Part shown: positions 19,052 through 27,731 of the stretch, piece after piece
Numbering within the stretch: position 1 is the first letter of the stretch
Layout of the letters: the number at the start of each line of letters is the position of its first letter
DNA from: JAGQIB01 sp041393395
Lineage (GTDB): Bacteria; ARS69
NCBI GenBank assembly: GCA_041393395.1
Contig: JAWKKG010000007.1
Span: 1-64,000, forward strand
DNA: 64,000 nucleotides
Reading direction: 5' to 3'
Translations under genes and position numbers: made by a program
Notes under the pieces: generated by a model
The model's database searches: none
What the model saw: only the letters and a program-made list of their open reading frames with translations
Told to the model about the DNA's origin: nothing

Positions 19052-19324
19052 GTGCCGCTCGTCCGTTTCACGCGCCACCTGCGAGTGCACTTTCCCGATC
19101 TCCGGGACGGAGACGTCGACGGCGGAACGCTCGCCGACGTCGTTGCCGCGCTCGACGCGCGCTACCCCGGTCTGCGGGACTACCTCGTGGACGAGCGCGG
19201 CTCCCTGCGTCGCCACGTCAATCTCTTCGTGAACGAGGACGTTCTCGTGGATCGCGCCGCGTTGACGGACCCGGTGGGACCGGGCGATCGGGTCTTCGTG
19301 ATGCAAGCTCTGTCCGGCGGATGA
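19052..19324 (+). CDS. MoaD/ThiS-family ubiquitin-like protein
   Basis: 90-aa beta-grasp protein ending in ALSGG. The C-terminal Gly-Gly is the site where MoaD/ThiS proteins are adenylated and turned into thiocarboxylates. VDGGTLADVVAALDARYPGL and GPGDRVFVMQALSGG are the family core. GTG at 19052 is favoured by GAGGGAGAG just upstream; an in-frame ATG at 19025 has no ribosome site. No molybdopterin genes are near. It is directly followed by a BNR-propeller protein, which suggests a sulfur-carrier role in another pathway (inference). Confidence 0.8.
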   Translation: MPLVRFTRHLRVHFPDLRDGDVDGGTLADVVAALDARYPGLRDYLVDERGSLRRHVNLFVNEDVLVDRAALTDPVGPGDRVFVMQALSGG

Positions 19325-19344
19325 GATCGCGCCCGGGAGGAATC

Positions 19345-20454
19345 ATGTCTTCGTCGAACCGGATGATCGTGGGAACGCGGAAAGGACTGTTCGTCCTGGA
19401 GCGCAAGTCGGCCGGATGGAAGGTGGTGCGCTACGCCCACTCGGCGTCGCCGGTCCCGTACGCGGTCGTCGACCCGCGTCACGGTACGCTTTGGGCGAGC
19501 CTCGATCACGGTCACTGGGGCTGCAAGCTGCACCGATCCCCGGACCTCGGCGCGACCTGGGAAGAGGTCGAGGCTCCGAAGTACCCGAAGTCCGCGCGCA
19601 CGAAGCCCTGGACGACGGGCAAGCCCCAGCCGGCCACGCTGCGGTACATCTGGGTCATCCAGCCGGGTGGCGCGGATCAGCCCGATCGGCTGTACCTCGG
19701 CACCGAACCGGGGGGCCTGTTCGTGAGCGACGACGGCGGGACCACCTTCAAGCTGAACAAGGGCCTGTGGGATCACCCGAGCCGCTTCGAGAAGTGGTTC
19801 GGCGGCGGTCGGGACATGGCCGGTATCCATTCCGTATTCGTCGACCCGCGCGACAGCTCCCGCGTGCTCGTGGGGATCAGCTGCGCCGGCGTGTTCGAAA
19901 CGCTCGACGGCGGCAAGACCTGGGCGCCGCGCAACCGGGGAATGTCCGCGGACTTCCTGCCCGATCCCGAGGCGGAGGTGGGGCAGGACCCGCACTACCT
20001 CGAGGCGTGCGGCTCCGACCCGGACGTGCTCTGGCAGCAGAACCACTGCGGGATCTACCGTTCCACGGATGGCGCGAAGTCCTGGAAGCTGCTCTCGAAA
20101 CCCGGCGACCTCGCGCACTTCGGATTCGCGATCTCCGCCGACGAGAAGAACCCGGACGCCGCGTGGGTCGTGCCGGCCGTGTCCGACACGCACCGCATCG
20201 CGGTGGACGCGAAGCTCTGCGTGTGCGCCACGACGGACGGCGGCGCCACCTGGAAGGCTCTCCGAAAGGGGCTTCCCCAGAAGGACGCGTATGACGTCGC
20301 GTTCCGTCACGCGCTCGACAAGTCGCACGGGACGCTGGCGTTCGGGACCACGACCGGGAACCTGTACTTCTCGGAGAATCGTGGTCGATCGTGGGAGACG
20401 ATCGGGCAGAACTTCCCGCCGATCTATTCCGTGCGGTTCGCGCCCGCGACCTAG
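19345..20454 (+). CDS. BNR/Asp-box beta-propeller protein (sialidase/YCF48-like)
   Basis: 369 aa, no signal peptide, so probably cytoplasmic. Repeated Asp-box-like motifs include SPDLGATWEEV, SDDGGTTFKL, TLDGGKTWAP, STDGAKSWKLL and TTDGGATWKAL, which give a six- or seven-bladed propeller. Start ATG at 19345 follows GGGAGG, 20 nt after the MoaD-like stop, so the two are likely cotranscribed. MoaD-like and BNR-like proteins appear as neighbours in other bacteria as far as I recall, but their joint function is not known. Enzyme activity as a sialidase is not supported. Confidence 0.8.
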   Translation: MSSSNRMIVGTRKGLFVLERKSAGWKVVRYAHSASPVPYAVVDPRHGTLWASLDHGHWGCKLHRSPDLGATWEEVEAPKYPKSARTKPWTTGKPQPATLRYIWVIQPGGADQPDRLYLGTEPGGLFVSDDGGTTFKLNKGLWDHPSRFEKWFGGGRDMAGIHSVFVDPRDSSRVLVGISCAGVFETLDGGKTWAPRNRGMSADFLPDPEAEVGQDPHYLEACGSDPDVLWQQNHCGIYRSTDGAKSWKLLSKPGDLAHFGFAISADEKNPDAAWVVPAVSDTHRIAVDAKLCVCATTDGGATWKALRKGLPQKDAYDVAFRHALDKSHGTLAFGTTTGNLYFSENRGRSWETIGQNFPPIYSVRFAPAT

Positions 20455-20557
20455 CCTTCCCTCGCGGTCGGGTCGGGCGACGTGTTCGGCGGGGGTCGCG
20501 GTTGCGGCCCCGCGCCGAATCCGCTAGCGTCGACGCTCTTCCGAACCGGGACTCCGC

Positions 20558-22768
20558 GTGACGACCCTGCACTCGATCGGCTCCGCCCGCGCGTTCGCGC
20601 TCGCGGCCACGTGGATGGGGGCGACTCTCGTCGGCGTCGCGGGCTGCACTTCCGCGAGCGAGGACCCTGCCATGAAGACTTCGCCGGGAGCGGGGAATCG
20701 CCTCGCGCGCGAAACGAGTCCGTACCTGCTGCAGCACGCCCACAATCCCGTGGACTGGTATCCGTGGGGCGAGGAGGCGTTCGCCGCGGCGAAGTCGACC
20801 GACAAGCCGATCCTGGTGTCCATCGGGTACTCGTCCTGTCACTGGTGCCACGTCATGGCGCACGAGTGCTTCGAAGAGGACTCGATCGCGGCGCTCATGA
20901 ACGATCTTTTCGTGTGCATCAAGGTCGACCGCGAGGAGCGCCCGGACGTGGACGAGGTCTACATGACCGCGGTCCAGCTCATGGGCATCGGGGGAGGCTG
21001 GCCGCTCAACGTGTTCCTCACACCGGACGGCGTGCCGTTCTACGGCGGTACGTACTTCCCGCCCGTCGGCAACTACGGTCGCCCGAGCTGGCCCGACGTC
21101 TTGCGGCAGATTTCAGGCGCCTGGCACGACCAGCGCGAACGTGTCCTGGAGCAATCGGAGTCGCTCCGGGAGGCGCTCGCGAGCACGTCGCGCTTCGAAG
21201 GCGACGGCGACACTCCCGGCCTCGATCTGCTCGAACGGGCCGCACGCGATCTCGCGGGTCGGTTCGACGAGACGAACGGCGGCTTCGGCGACGCGCCGAA
21301 GTTCCCGCCGAGTCAGGCGCTCCGGATGCTGCTTCGGCGCCACCGGCGCACCGGAGACACCGAGGCGCTGCGAATGGTGGAACGCACGCTCGCCGGCATG
21401 GCGGACGGAGGCATTCACGACCAGCTCGGCGGCGGTTTCCATCGCTACTCGGTCGACGAGCGCTGGCGCGTGCCGCACTTCGAGAAGATGCTCTACGACA
21501 ACGCGCAGCTTGCGCGCGTCTACGTCGAGGCGTACCAGGTCACGGGGACGGACCGCTGGGCGCGCATCGCGCGCGGGACCCTCGACTACGTGCTGCGCGA
21601 GATGACGGAGCCGGACGGCGGATTCCGTTCCGCGACGGATGCGGACAGCGAGGGCCGAGAAGGTACGTACTTCGTGTGGCGGGTCGCCGAGGTCGATTCG
21701 CTCCTCGGCGTCGATGCCCCGCTGTTCCGTCGCGCGTACGGAATGCGCGAGCGGGGCGACTTCGTCGATGCGCATCATCCGGACGATCTGGGCATGAATG
21801 TGTTGCATGTCGCGGCGTCGGCGGCGGAACTCGCGCGGGAGTTCGATCGCTCCGAGGCGGACGTCGAGGCGACGCTCGCCCGCTCGCGCGAGACCCTGCG
21901 CCGTCATCGCGACACCCGTGTCTACCCGGGACTCGACGACAAGGTGCTCACCGCGTGGAACGGCCTGATGATCGGCGCTTTCGCCTACGCGGGGCGCGTG
22001 CTCGCGGAGCCTCGCTACGTGGAGGCGGCGGTGCGGGCGGCGGAGTTCGTCGAGCGGGAGCTCCGAGCAGACGACGGACGACTCCTGCGCACCTGGCGTG
22101 ACGGGTCGAGCCACATCGACGCGTTCCTCGAGGACTACGCGTTCCTCGCGGGAGCCGAGCTCGACCTGTGGGAGGCCACGTTCGACCCGCGCTGGTTCCG
22201 GGCGGCGGCGGACCTGACGCGACGCATGAACGAACGATTCGAGGATGGGGAGCACGGCGGCTGGTTCCACACGACGGGCGAGGAGGCGTCGCTGCCGACT
22301 CGCTCCAAGTCCCCGTGGGATCACTCCCAGCCTTCGGCGACTTCGGAGGCTGCGCTCGTGAATCTGAGGCTGGCCGCCCTGACCGGCGACCTCGACGCCC
22401 GGGACCGGGTGGAGCGCGCGCTGGCCGCATTCTCGCCGGCGCTCCGGCGGGCGCCGGGGGGAACCCTGGGATGGCTGAACGTGCTGGAGCTCCTCCGTTC
22501 GCCCGGAGTCGAGGTCGTGGTCGTCGGGCCGCCGGACGCCCCCGCGACGGTCGAGCTTCTCCGGATCGCGCAGGGGGCTTATCTTCCGGGTTCGGTCCTC
22601 GCGTACCGGGCGCCGGCGGCGGATCCGGAGATCGAGACCGAGATCCCGCTCCTCCGAGACAAGCGGGAGGTCGGCGGTCGGCCGGCCGGGTACGTTTGTC
22701 GGAACTTCGCGTGCCTCGCTCCGGTAACGAGCGGGGGAGATCTGGCAGCGGCGCTGGCCGCGCCCTAG
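20558..22768 (+). CDS. Thioredoxin-domain lipoprotein of the YyaL/DUF255 (SSP411) family
   Basis: 736 aa from GTG at 20558. The N-terminus has a lipobox (GATLVGVAGC), so it is probably a membrane-anchored lipoprotein; most homologues are cytoplasmic, which makes this notable. The thioredoxin-like domain has NPVDWYPWGEEAF and SIGYSSCHWCHVM (CxxC pair) near residue 90, then DREERPDVDEVYM and GWPLNVFLTPDG. The rest is an alpha/alpha-barrel like N-acylglucosamine epimerase and six-hairpin glycosidases (GGGFHRYSVDERWRVPHFEKML, DDKVLTAWNGLMIGAF). The substrate is unknown. Confidence 0.9.
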   Translation: MTTLHSIGSARAFALAATWMGATLVGVAGCTSASEDPAMKTSPGAGNRLARETSPYLLQHAHNPVDWYPWGEEAFAAAKSTDKPILVSIGYSSCHWCHVMAHECFEEDSIAALMNDLFVCIKVDREERPDVDEVYMTAVQLMGIGGGWPLNVFLTPDGVPFYGGTYFPPVGNYGRPSWPDVLRQISGAWHDQRERVLEQSESLREALASTSRFEGDGDTPGLDLLERAARDLAGRFDETNGGFGDAPKFPPSQALRMLLRRHRRTGDTEALRMVERTLAGMADGGIHDQLGGGFHRYSVDERWRVPHFEKMLYDNAQLARVYVEAYQVTGTDRWARIARGTLDYVLREMTEPDGGFRSATDADSEGREGTYFVWRVAEVDSLLGVDAPLFRRAYGMRERGDFVDAHHPDDLGMNVLHVAASAAELAREFDRSEADVEATLARSRETLRRHRDTRVYPGLDDKVLTAWNGLMIGAFAYAGRVLAEPRYVEAAVRAAEFVERELRADDGRLLRTWRDGSSHIDAFLEDYAFLAGAELDLWEATFDPRWFRAAADLTRRMNERFEDGEHGGWFHTTGEEASLPTRSKSPWDHSQPSATSEAALVNLRLAALTGDLDARDRVERALAAFSPALRRAPGGTLGWLNVLELLRSPGVEVVVVGPPDAPATVELLRIAQGAYLPGSVLAYRAPAADPEIETEIPLLRDKREVGGRPAGYVCRNFACLAPVTSGGDLAAALAAP

Positions 22769-22778
22769 GGAGGAAGTC

Positions 22779-24914
22779 TTGCCGCGACATCGACTCCGCG
22801 CGTCGATCCCGGCCCTCGTGCTGGCACTCGCTCTCGCGTCCGCGGCCCGCGCCGCGGAACCCGCGATCCCGGCCGCTCACTGGCAGGCGAGCGTGATCCT
22901 CGAGCCCGAGACGCACGAGCTCGTCGGTCGGGGCGAGGTGCTGCTCAGCGCGCTGCCCGCGGCGAATCAGCCCTGGCGGTTCCTTCTGCACCGCGAGCTG
23001 CGGGTGCGCTCGGTCACCATGGACGGCAAGCCGCTCACCGTGACCGAGATCGACGGGTGGAACCCGCGTCACTTCTGGCGGCATCCGCCGTACGCCGATC
23101 TCGGCGGCTACGAGGTCGCCCGCGAGTTCGAGGTGTCCCCGCCGATCGGCGGCTGGGGCACGAATCCTCCGCGCCTGTCGATCCGCTGGAGCGGAACGAT
23201 CGCCGACAGTCTGCACGCGCCGGAGAAGAGCTACGACCGCAGCTTCGAGGTCACCACGGGACGCATCGTCCCGGAAGGAGCGTACCTCTCGGGCGAGACT
23301 TTCTGGCTGCCGTGGGGGGGAGCCGGGCTGTTCACGTTCCAGCTCTCGGTGACGACTCCGGTGGAGTGGAGCGCGATCTCGGCCGGCGACGGCGAGGGAC
23401 GCGACGTCGAGGGCCGCCGCGCCACGATGCACTGGGTTTCGCGCGATCCGGTGGAGCACGCTCCGATCGTGGCCGGTCCCTACGAGATCGAGCGCCGCGA
23501 GCACAAGGGGGTCTCGATCGAGACCTGGTGCTACGCGGACACGCCGGCAGAAGTGTCGCAGCCGTACCTCGACGCCGCAGTGGAGGCCATCGACCGCTTC
23601 TCGGAGCGATACGGACCCTATCCGCACTCCAAGTTCGCGCTCGTGGAGAACTACTGGCAGACCGGCTGGGGGCTCGCGGGGTTCACGCTGCTCGGCGACC
23701 GCGTGATCCGTCTCCCGTTCATCATCCACACGAGCTTCCCGCACGAGATCCTTCACAACTGGTGGGGGAACGGCGTCTATGTCGACGCGTCGACCGGGAA
23801 CTGGTGCGAGGGCCTCACGACGTTCGGCGCGGACTACGCCGCGAAGGTGGCCGAGGGCGGGTCGGGTGCGCGCGACTACCGACGCAACTCTCTCGTGGGC
23901 TACAAGGACTTCGCCACGCAGGGCGGGAGGGACTTCGCGCTGTCCCGGTTCCGGGAGCGCGACAGCGCGGCCACGCAGGCCGTGGGCTACGGCAAGACGC
24001 TGTTCGTGTTCACGATGCTGCGTGACAAGCTCGGGCCGGCGACGTTCGACGCGTCGCTCAAGCGCTTCTACCGCGAGAACGTGTTCCGCCGGGCGGGATG
24101 GAAGGAGCTCCGGAAGGCGTTCGAGGACGAGTCGCGCCAGGATCTCTCCCGGTTCTTCACGCAGTGGGTGGAACGGCCGGGCGCGCCGACGCTCGCGATC
24201 GGCGACACGGCCGTCGACCATGCGGGCTCGAAGTGGCACGTGCGCGGCTCGGTCGTCGTGACCGACGGGGACTGGGCCCTCGACGTCCCGGTCGTCGTGC
24301 GCGCGGGCGAGCAGCGACAGGAGATCGTGGTCGCCACCACCGGCCCGCGGACGCCGTTCACGATCGATCTGGACGCCGCGCCGACGTCGGTCTCCGTGGA
24401 TCCGGAGTTCCGGATCTTCCGCACACTCTACGACGGGGAAGTAGCGCCCACGCTGAGTGGAGTGCTCGGGGCGCGCGCCACGCGCATCGTGATCGGATCG
24501 GACGCGGCGGGCGAACTGCGCGACGCGCTGCTGACTCTCGGACGGGAATGGGCCGAAGCGGATGGAGTGGAACTCATCGAGGAATCCGCACACGAGACGC
24601 TGCCGTCCTACGACGGCGGCACCTGGTTCTTCGGTCCGGGCGACGCCGCCCGGGTATGGATCGCGACGCTGCCGCCGACCGCGAGCGCGGCTCCGACCCG
24701 CGTGCTCGCCGGGCGTCTCGGGGGTCCGAGCGGTCCGCCGGCGGCCGCCCTCTGGACCGACGACGCCTCGGCCGTGGCCTCCATCGGTCGCAAGGTTCCG
24801 CACTATTCGAAGTACAGCTGGCTCGAGTTCGAGGGAGATCAGAACGTGGGCAAGGGAGTCTGGGACTCGGGAGACTCGCCGCTTTCGATGCGGTTGAAGG
24901 GACCCCGGTCATGA
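22779..24914 (+). CDS. M1-like (gluzincin) metallopeptidase family protein, secreted
   Basis: 711 aa from TTG at 22779 (GGGAGGAAG just upstream), with a signal peptide (LVLALALASAARA). The zinc motif HEILHNWWGN lies near residue 322, and the third ligand is probably the Glu of NWCEG. The gap from the second His to that Glu is 17 residues instead of the 18 usual for M1. The GxMEN exopeptidase motif is absent; WGLAGFTLLG stands in its place, so a normal aminopeptidase is unlikely. The last 150 residues do not resemble the M1 C-terminal domain. The next peptidase gene overlaps by ATGA, suggesting a shared role in periplasmic peptide breakdown. Confidence 0.8.
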   Translation: MPRHRLRASIPALVLALALASAARAAEPAIPAAHWQASVILEPETHELVGRGEVLLSALPAANQPWRFLLHRELRVRSVTMDGKPLTVTEIDGWNPRHFWRHPPYADLGGYEVAREFEVSPPIGGWGTNPPRLSIRWSGTIADSLHAPEKSYDRSFEVTTGRIVPEGAYLSGETFWLPWGGAGLFTFQLSVTTPVEWSAISAGDGEGRDVEGRRATMHWVSRDPVEHAPIVAGPYEIERREHKGVSIETWCYADTPAEVSQPYLDAAVEAIDRFSERYGPYPHSKFALVENYWQTGWGLAGFTLLGDRVIRLPFIIHTSFPHEILHNWWGNGVYVDASTGNWCEGLTTFGADYAAKVAEGGSGARDYRRNSLVGYKDFATQGGRDFALSRFRERDSAATQAVGYGKTLFVFTMLRDKLGPATFDASLKRFYRENVFRRAGWKELRKAFEDESRQDLSRFFTQWVERPGAPTLAIGDTAVDHAGSKWHVRGSVVVTDGDWALDVPVVVRAGEQRQEIVVATTGPRTPFTIDLDAAPTSVSVDPEFRIFRTLYDGEVAPTLSGVLGARATRIVIGSDAAGELRDALLTLGREWAEADGVELIEESAHETLPSYDGGTWFFGPGDAARVWIATLPPTASAAPTRVLAGRLGGPSGPPAAALWTDDASAVASIGRKVPHYSKYSWLEFEGDQNVGKGVWDSGDSPLSMRLKGPRS

Positions 24915-26137
24915 GGAACATCCGGCGTAACGGGCCGGCGATCGCGCTGGCGCTCGGCGTCTTCGCGACGTCGATCGTGCCGACTGCTGCCCACGCTCAG
25001 GCGTCCGAGGAGCGGGCCGGTCGGCTCCTCGGAGAGCTCACGGCCGCCGAACTGAACGGGCGCGGACGGGGAACGCCCGGCTTGAAGCTCGCGGCGGACC
25101 GCGTGCGCGACGAGTTCGCGCTCGCCGGACTCGAACCCGGTTATCGCGACTCCTGGGCACAAGCTACCGACGCCGGCGACAACATCGTCGGCTGGATTCC
25201 GGGGACCGGAGACGAGTGGGTCGTCGTCGGGGCGCATTACGACGGGCTCGGGGTGGGCGCCGACGGTACGGAGCATGCGGGCGAGATCTTCCCGGGCGCG
25301 GACGACAACGCGTCCGGGGTCGTCGCGCTCGTGCAGATTGCTCGTTCGCTCCTCGAGCGCTCCGGGGATCACGAGCGGTCGATCGTGCTCGTCGCGTTCG
25401 CCGGAGAGGAGACCGGTCTCGAGGGTTCCCGGAAATTCGTGGAGGATCCGCCACTGCCGCTCGGGAAGTGCGTCGCGATGCTGAACCTCGACACGATCGG
25501 CCGACTGGGCGACGGCCCCCTCGTCGTCTTCGGTGTAGGCACCGCGGAGGAATGGGAAGACGTCCTGACCGGCGTGAACTTCGGCTTCCGTTTCGATCTC
25601 GCGCTCAACGAGGGGAGCGGGAGCGCTTCGGATCATGCGTCGTTCGTGGCGCACGGCATTCCCGTACTGCATTTCTTCACGGGCGCGAAGCCCGAGTACC
25701 ACCGGCCGACCGACGTTCCGGAGCTCGTGGATCTCGCCGGTGTCGCGCGCATCGCCGATTTCGTCGCGGAGACGGTCGACTATCTCGCGGCGAGCCCCGT
25801 CGTGCTCACGTTCCGGCCCGAGGGCGTGGATCGACTCGCCGTGGCGCCGCGCGCGAGTACGAGAGCACGTCGCGTCTCCCTCGGAACGATCCCCGACTTT
25901 GCGCGCGAGTCCGGCGGGATTCTCCTGTCCGGCGTGATGCCCGACAGTCCGGCCGCCGGCGCCGGTCTGGAGAAGGGGGATCTCATCACCGCGATCGACG
26001 GCGGCTCCATCGACACGATGGCGGACTTCCAGGCCGCGCTCGCGGGACACGAGCCCGGAGACGCGATCGACGTCACGTTCTCGCGCGGAGAGGCGACGAA
26101 GATCGTGCGCGTCACGCTCGCGGAACGGAAGCACTGA
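24911..26137 (+). CDS. M28-family zinc peptidase with C-terminal PDZ domain
   Basis: 408 aa with signal peptide (ALALGVFATSIVPTAAHA). The di-zinc ligands of M28 are all visible: His in GAHYDGLG (about 109), Asp in GADDNASG (131), Glu-Glu in FAGEETGLEGS (165), Asp in LNLDTIG (194) and His in PEYHRPTD (263). A PDZ domain closes the protein (GVMPDSPAAGAGLEKGDLI, DFQAALAGHEPGD), as in secreted aminopeptidases of this group. ATG at 24911 overlaps the stop of the M1-like gene. Probably acts in the periplasm on peptides. Confidence 0.92.
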   Translation: MRNIRRNGPAIALALGVFATSIVPTAAHAQASEERAGRLLGELTAAELNGRGRGTPGLKLAADRVRDEFALAGLEPGYRDSWAQATDAGDNIVGWIPGTGDEWVVVGAHYDGLGVGADGTEHAGEIFPGADDNASGVVALVQIARSLLERSGDHERSIVLVAFAGEETGLEGSRKFVEDPPLPLGKCVAMLNLDTIGRLGDGPLVVFGVGTAEEWEDVLTGVNFGFRFDLALNEGSGSASDHASFVAHGIPVLHFFTGAKPEYHRPTDVPELVDLAGVARIADFVAETVDYLAASPVVLTFRPEGVDRLAVAPRASTRARRVSLGTIPDFARESGGILLSGVMPDSPAAGAGLEKGDLITAIDGGSIDTMADFQAALAGHEPGDAIDVTFSRGEATKIVRVTLAERKH

Positions 26138-26191
26138 TCCCCTCCGCCGACGCGATCGATTGCGCGCCGGACGTCCGGGAAGTGACGTCCC

Positions 26192-26941
26192 TCAGCCGAG
26201 ATTCAGGCCGCCGTCCACCACGAGCACGGTGCCGGTGACCCAGCCGGCCTCGGGGGAGCAGAGCCACGCCGCGGCCGCGGCGATGTCCGCCGGCCGCCCG
26301 ATCCGTCCCAGCGGGGTCGCCTCGTCGAAGTAGCGGATGGTGTCCGCCTTCTGGTCCGGCGTGAGGAACGTATCGAAGATCGGCGTTTCCACTCCACCCG
26401 GACTGACGACATTCACGCGAACATCCGGTGCGGCCTCCAGGGCGAGCACGCGCGACGCGTACTCCAGCGCCGCCTTCGTCGCGCCGTACACGCCGTAGCC
26501 CGGCACCGGCTTTCCGGAAGCGCCCGTGGAGACGTTCAGGATGCAGCCCTTGCGGTCGCGCAAGTGGTCCATTGCAGCGCGAGAGAGCGCCATCGCCGCG
26601 ACGACATTCGTCTCGAACTGGCGTCGCCACTCGGCATCCGACGTAGCCACCACCGGAATGGAGGCGACGACGCCGGCGTTGTTCACCAGAACGTCGAGTG
26701 CCCCGAAGCGTTCGATCACCTGGCGGATCAGTCGATCGCGATCCGGTCCCGACGTCACGTCGCCGGGAATCGCGAGGCCTCGTTCCGGGCCGATCGAGCG
26801 GACCACATCCTCCAGCGGCGCCTTGCGTCGTCCGGTGACGGCCACCCGACATCCGTCGCGCGCGAATCGCTCGGCGATGGCGCGGCCGATCCCGGTGCCC
26901 CCGCCGGTCACGAGGACGACGCGCTCCGCGCCCCGGCTCAC
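26192..26941 (-). CDS. Short-chain dehydrogenase/reductase (SDR)
   Basis: 249 aa, classical SDR. It has the NAD(P) motif TGGGTGIGRAIA near residue 12, LVNNAGV near 87, the catalytic Ser in LNVSTGASG, and YGATK (Tyr-x-x-x-Lys) near 155. NVVSPGGVETPIF and the C-terminal GWVTGTVLVVDGGLNLG are typical of FabG-like enzymes. Arg residues after the first strand (TGRRK) suggest NADPH. Start is GTG at 26941, 10 nt after the stop of the unknown gene upstream, so the pair is likely one operon. Substrate unknown. Confidence 0.9.
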   Translation of the reverse strand: MSRGAERVVLVTGGGTGIGRAIAERFARDGCRVAVTGRRKAPLEDVVRSIGPERGLAIPGDVTSGPDRDRLIRQVIERFGALDVLVNNAGVVASIPVVATSDAEWRRQFETNVVAAMALSRAAMDHLRDRKGCILNVSTGASGKPVPGYGVYGATKAALEYASRVLALEAAPDVRVNVVSPGGVETPIFDTFLTPDQKADTIRYFDEATPLGRIGRPADIAAAAAWLCSPEAGWVTGTVLVVDGGLNLG

Positions 26942-26951
26942 GAGTTCGCGC

Positions 26952-27650
26952 TCACGCGGTCGTCGATCCGACGCGGAGGTCGGCGCCCCGCATCGCGTCG
27001 AAAACGGGCACGATCTCCCGCAGCCGATCCGCGATCTCGTCGACGAGTCCCGGCTCGTCCGTCCAGTCCGTCCAGTCCAGCAACAGCGAGACCCGAAGCT
27101 GACTCCCGATCATCCACGCACGCAGCTCGTCCGGCACCGCGCCGTCGCCCGCGTCCGGCAACGGCGTCCCCGAGATCCGCCAACCGCTCGCGGCGAGACC
27201 GGCTACGTGCGCCCGCAGCGGCCGATGCGGCAGCAAGGCACTCCGCAGTCGTCCCGCTCCGGACCCGCGCGGATCCTGGTCCACCGCCCCGATCTCGATT
27301 CCCTCCGACTTCACGTTCACGAAGATCCACGGCGAACGCTCACGGCCGAGGTCTGCGTCCCAGAACCGGATCCGGCACGCCGGCGCCCCGATCCCTTCCG
27401 CCCCCCAGAGCGAAGCGCCCACCCGCGGCTCCGCCACGATCCGCGGCCCGATCGCCGGCAGCCGCTCCGCGAGATCGCGGCACAACGCCTTCAAAGGAGC
27501 GAGCATCACGGTGGCGTACTCGACCCGGGTGGACCCGTCCCAGGCGTGCTCGGGCGTCTCGCCGTGGCGGGTGAGGAAGGACCGGGTGGTCGGGGGGAAC
27601 CCCCGGAAATGGTTCGGGCTCACGGCATCTCCTGGATCGCGACTCAGCAT
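26952..27650 (-). CDS. Unrecognised soluble protein
   Basis: 232 aa from ATG at 27650 (MLSRDPGDAVSPN). I do not recognise the family with certainty. The order of segments (a basic N-terminal FLTRHGETPEHAW, an APLKALCRDLAERLPAIGPR helix, then CRIRFWDADLGRERSPWIFV) is loosely like DUF2461 proteins, but this is weak. No membrane helix or signal peptide is present. A small tandem repeat encodes DWTDWTD. The insertion sequence inserted just upstream may have separated the gene from its original promoter. Confidence 0.6.
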   Translation of the reverse strand: MLSRDPGDAVSPNHFRGFPPTTRSFLTRHGETPEHAWDGSTRVEYATVMLAPLKALCRDLAERLPAIGPRIVAEPRVGASLWGAEGIGAPACRIRFWDADLGRERSPWIFVNVKSEGIEIGAVDQDPRGSGAGRLRSALLPHRPLRAHVAGLAASGWRISGTPLPDAGDGAVPDELRAWMIGSQLRVSLLLDWTDWTDEPGLVDEIADRLREIVPVFDAMRGADLRVGSTTA

Positions 27651-27683
27651 AGAGATGCGACCACGCCCCGGCAAGATTCGGAT

Positions 27684-27707
27684 TGTGGTGCGGAAACGGT
27701 GTCTGGC
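27684..27707 (+). repeat. Left terminal inverted repeat of the insertion sequence
   Basis: 24 nt, TGTGGTGCGG followed by AAACGGTGTCTGGC. It matches the reverse complement of 28867-28890 at 19 of 24 positions. Confidence 0.7.
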
Positions 27708-27731
27708 TCGATTCTTTCTACCGAATGGGGC

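Noticed and set aside
26526..27731. Long N-terminal extension of the transposase
   Set aside because: It runs antisense through the neighbouring gene and SDR, is outside the terminal repeats, and has no domain.
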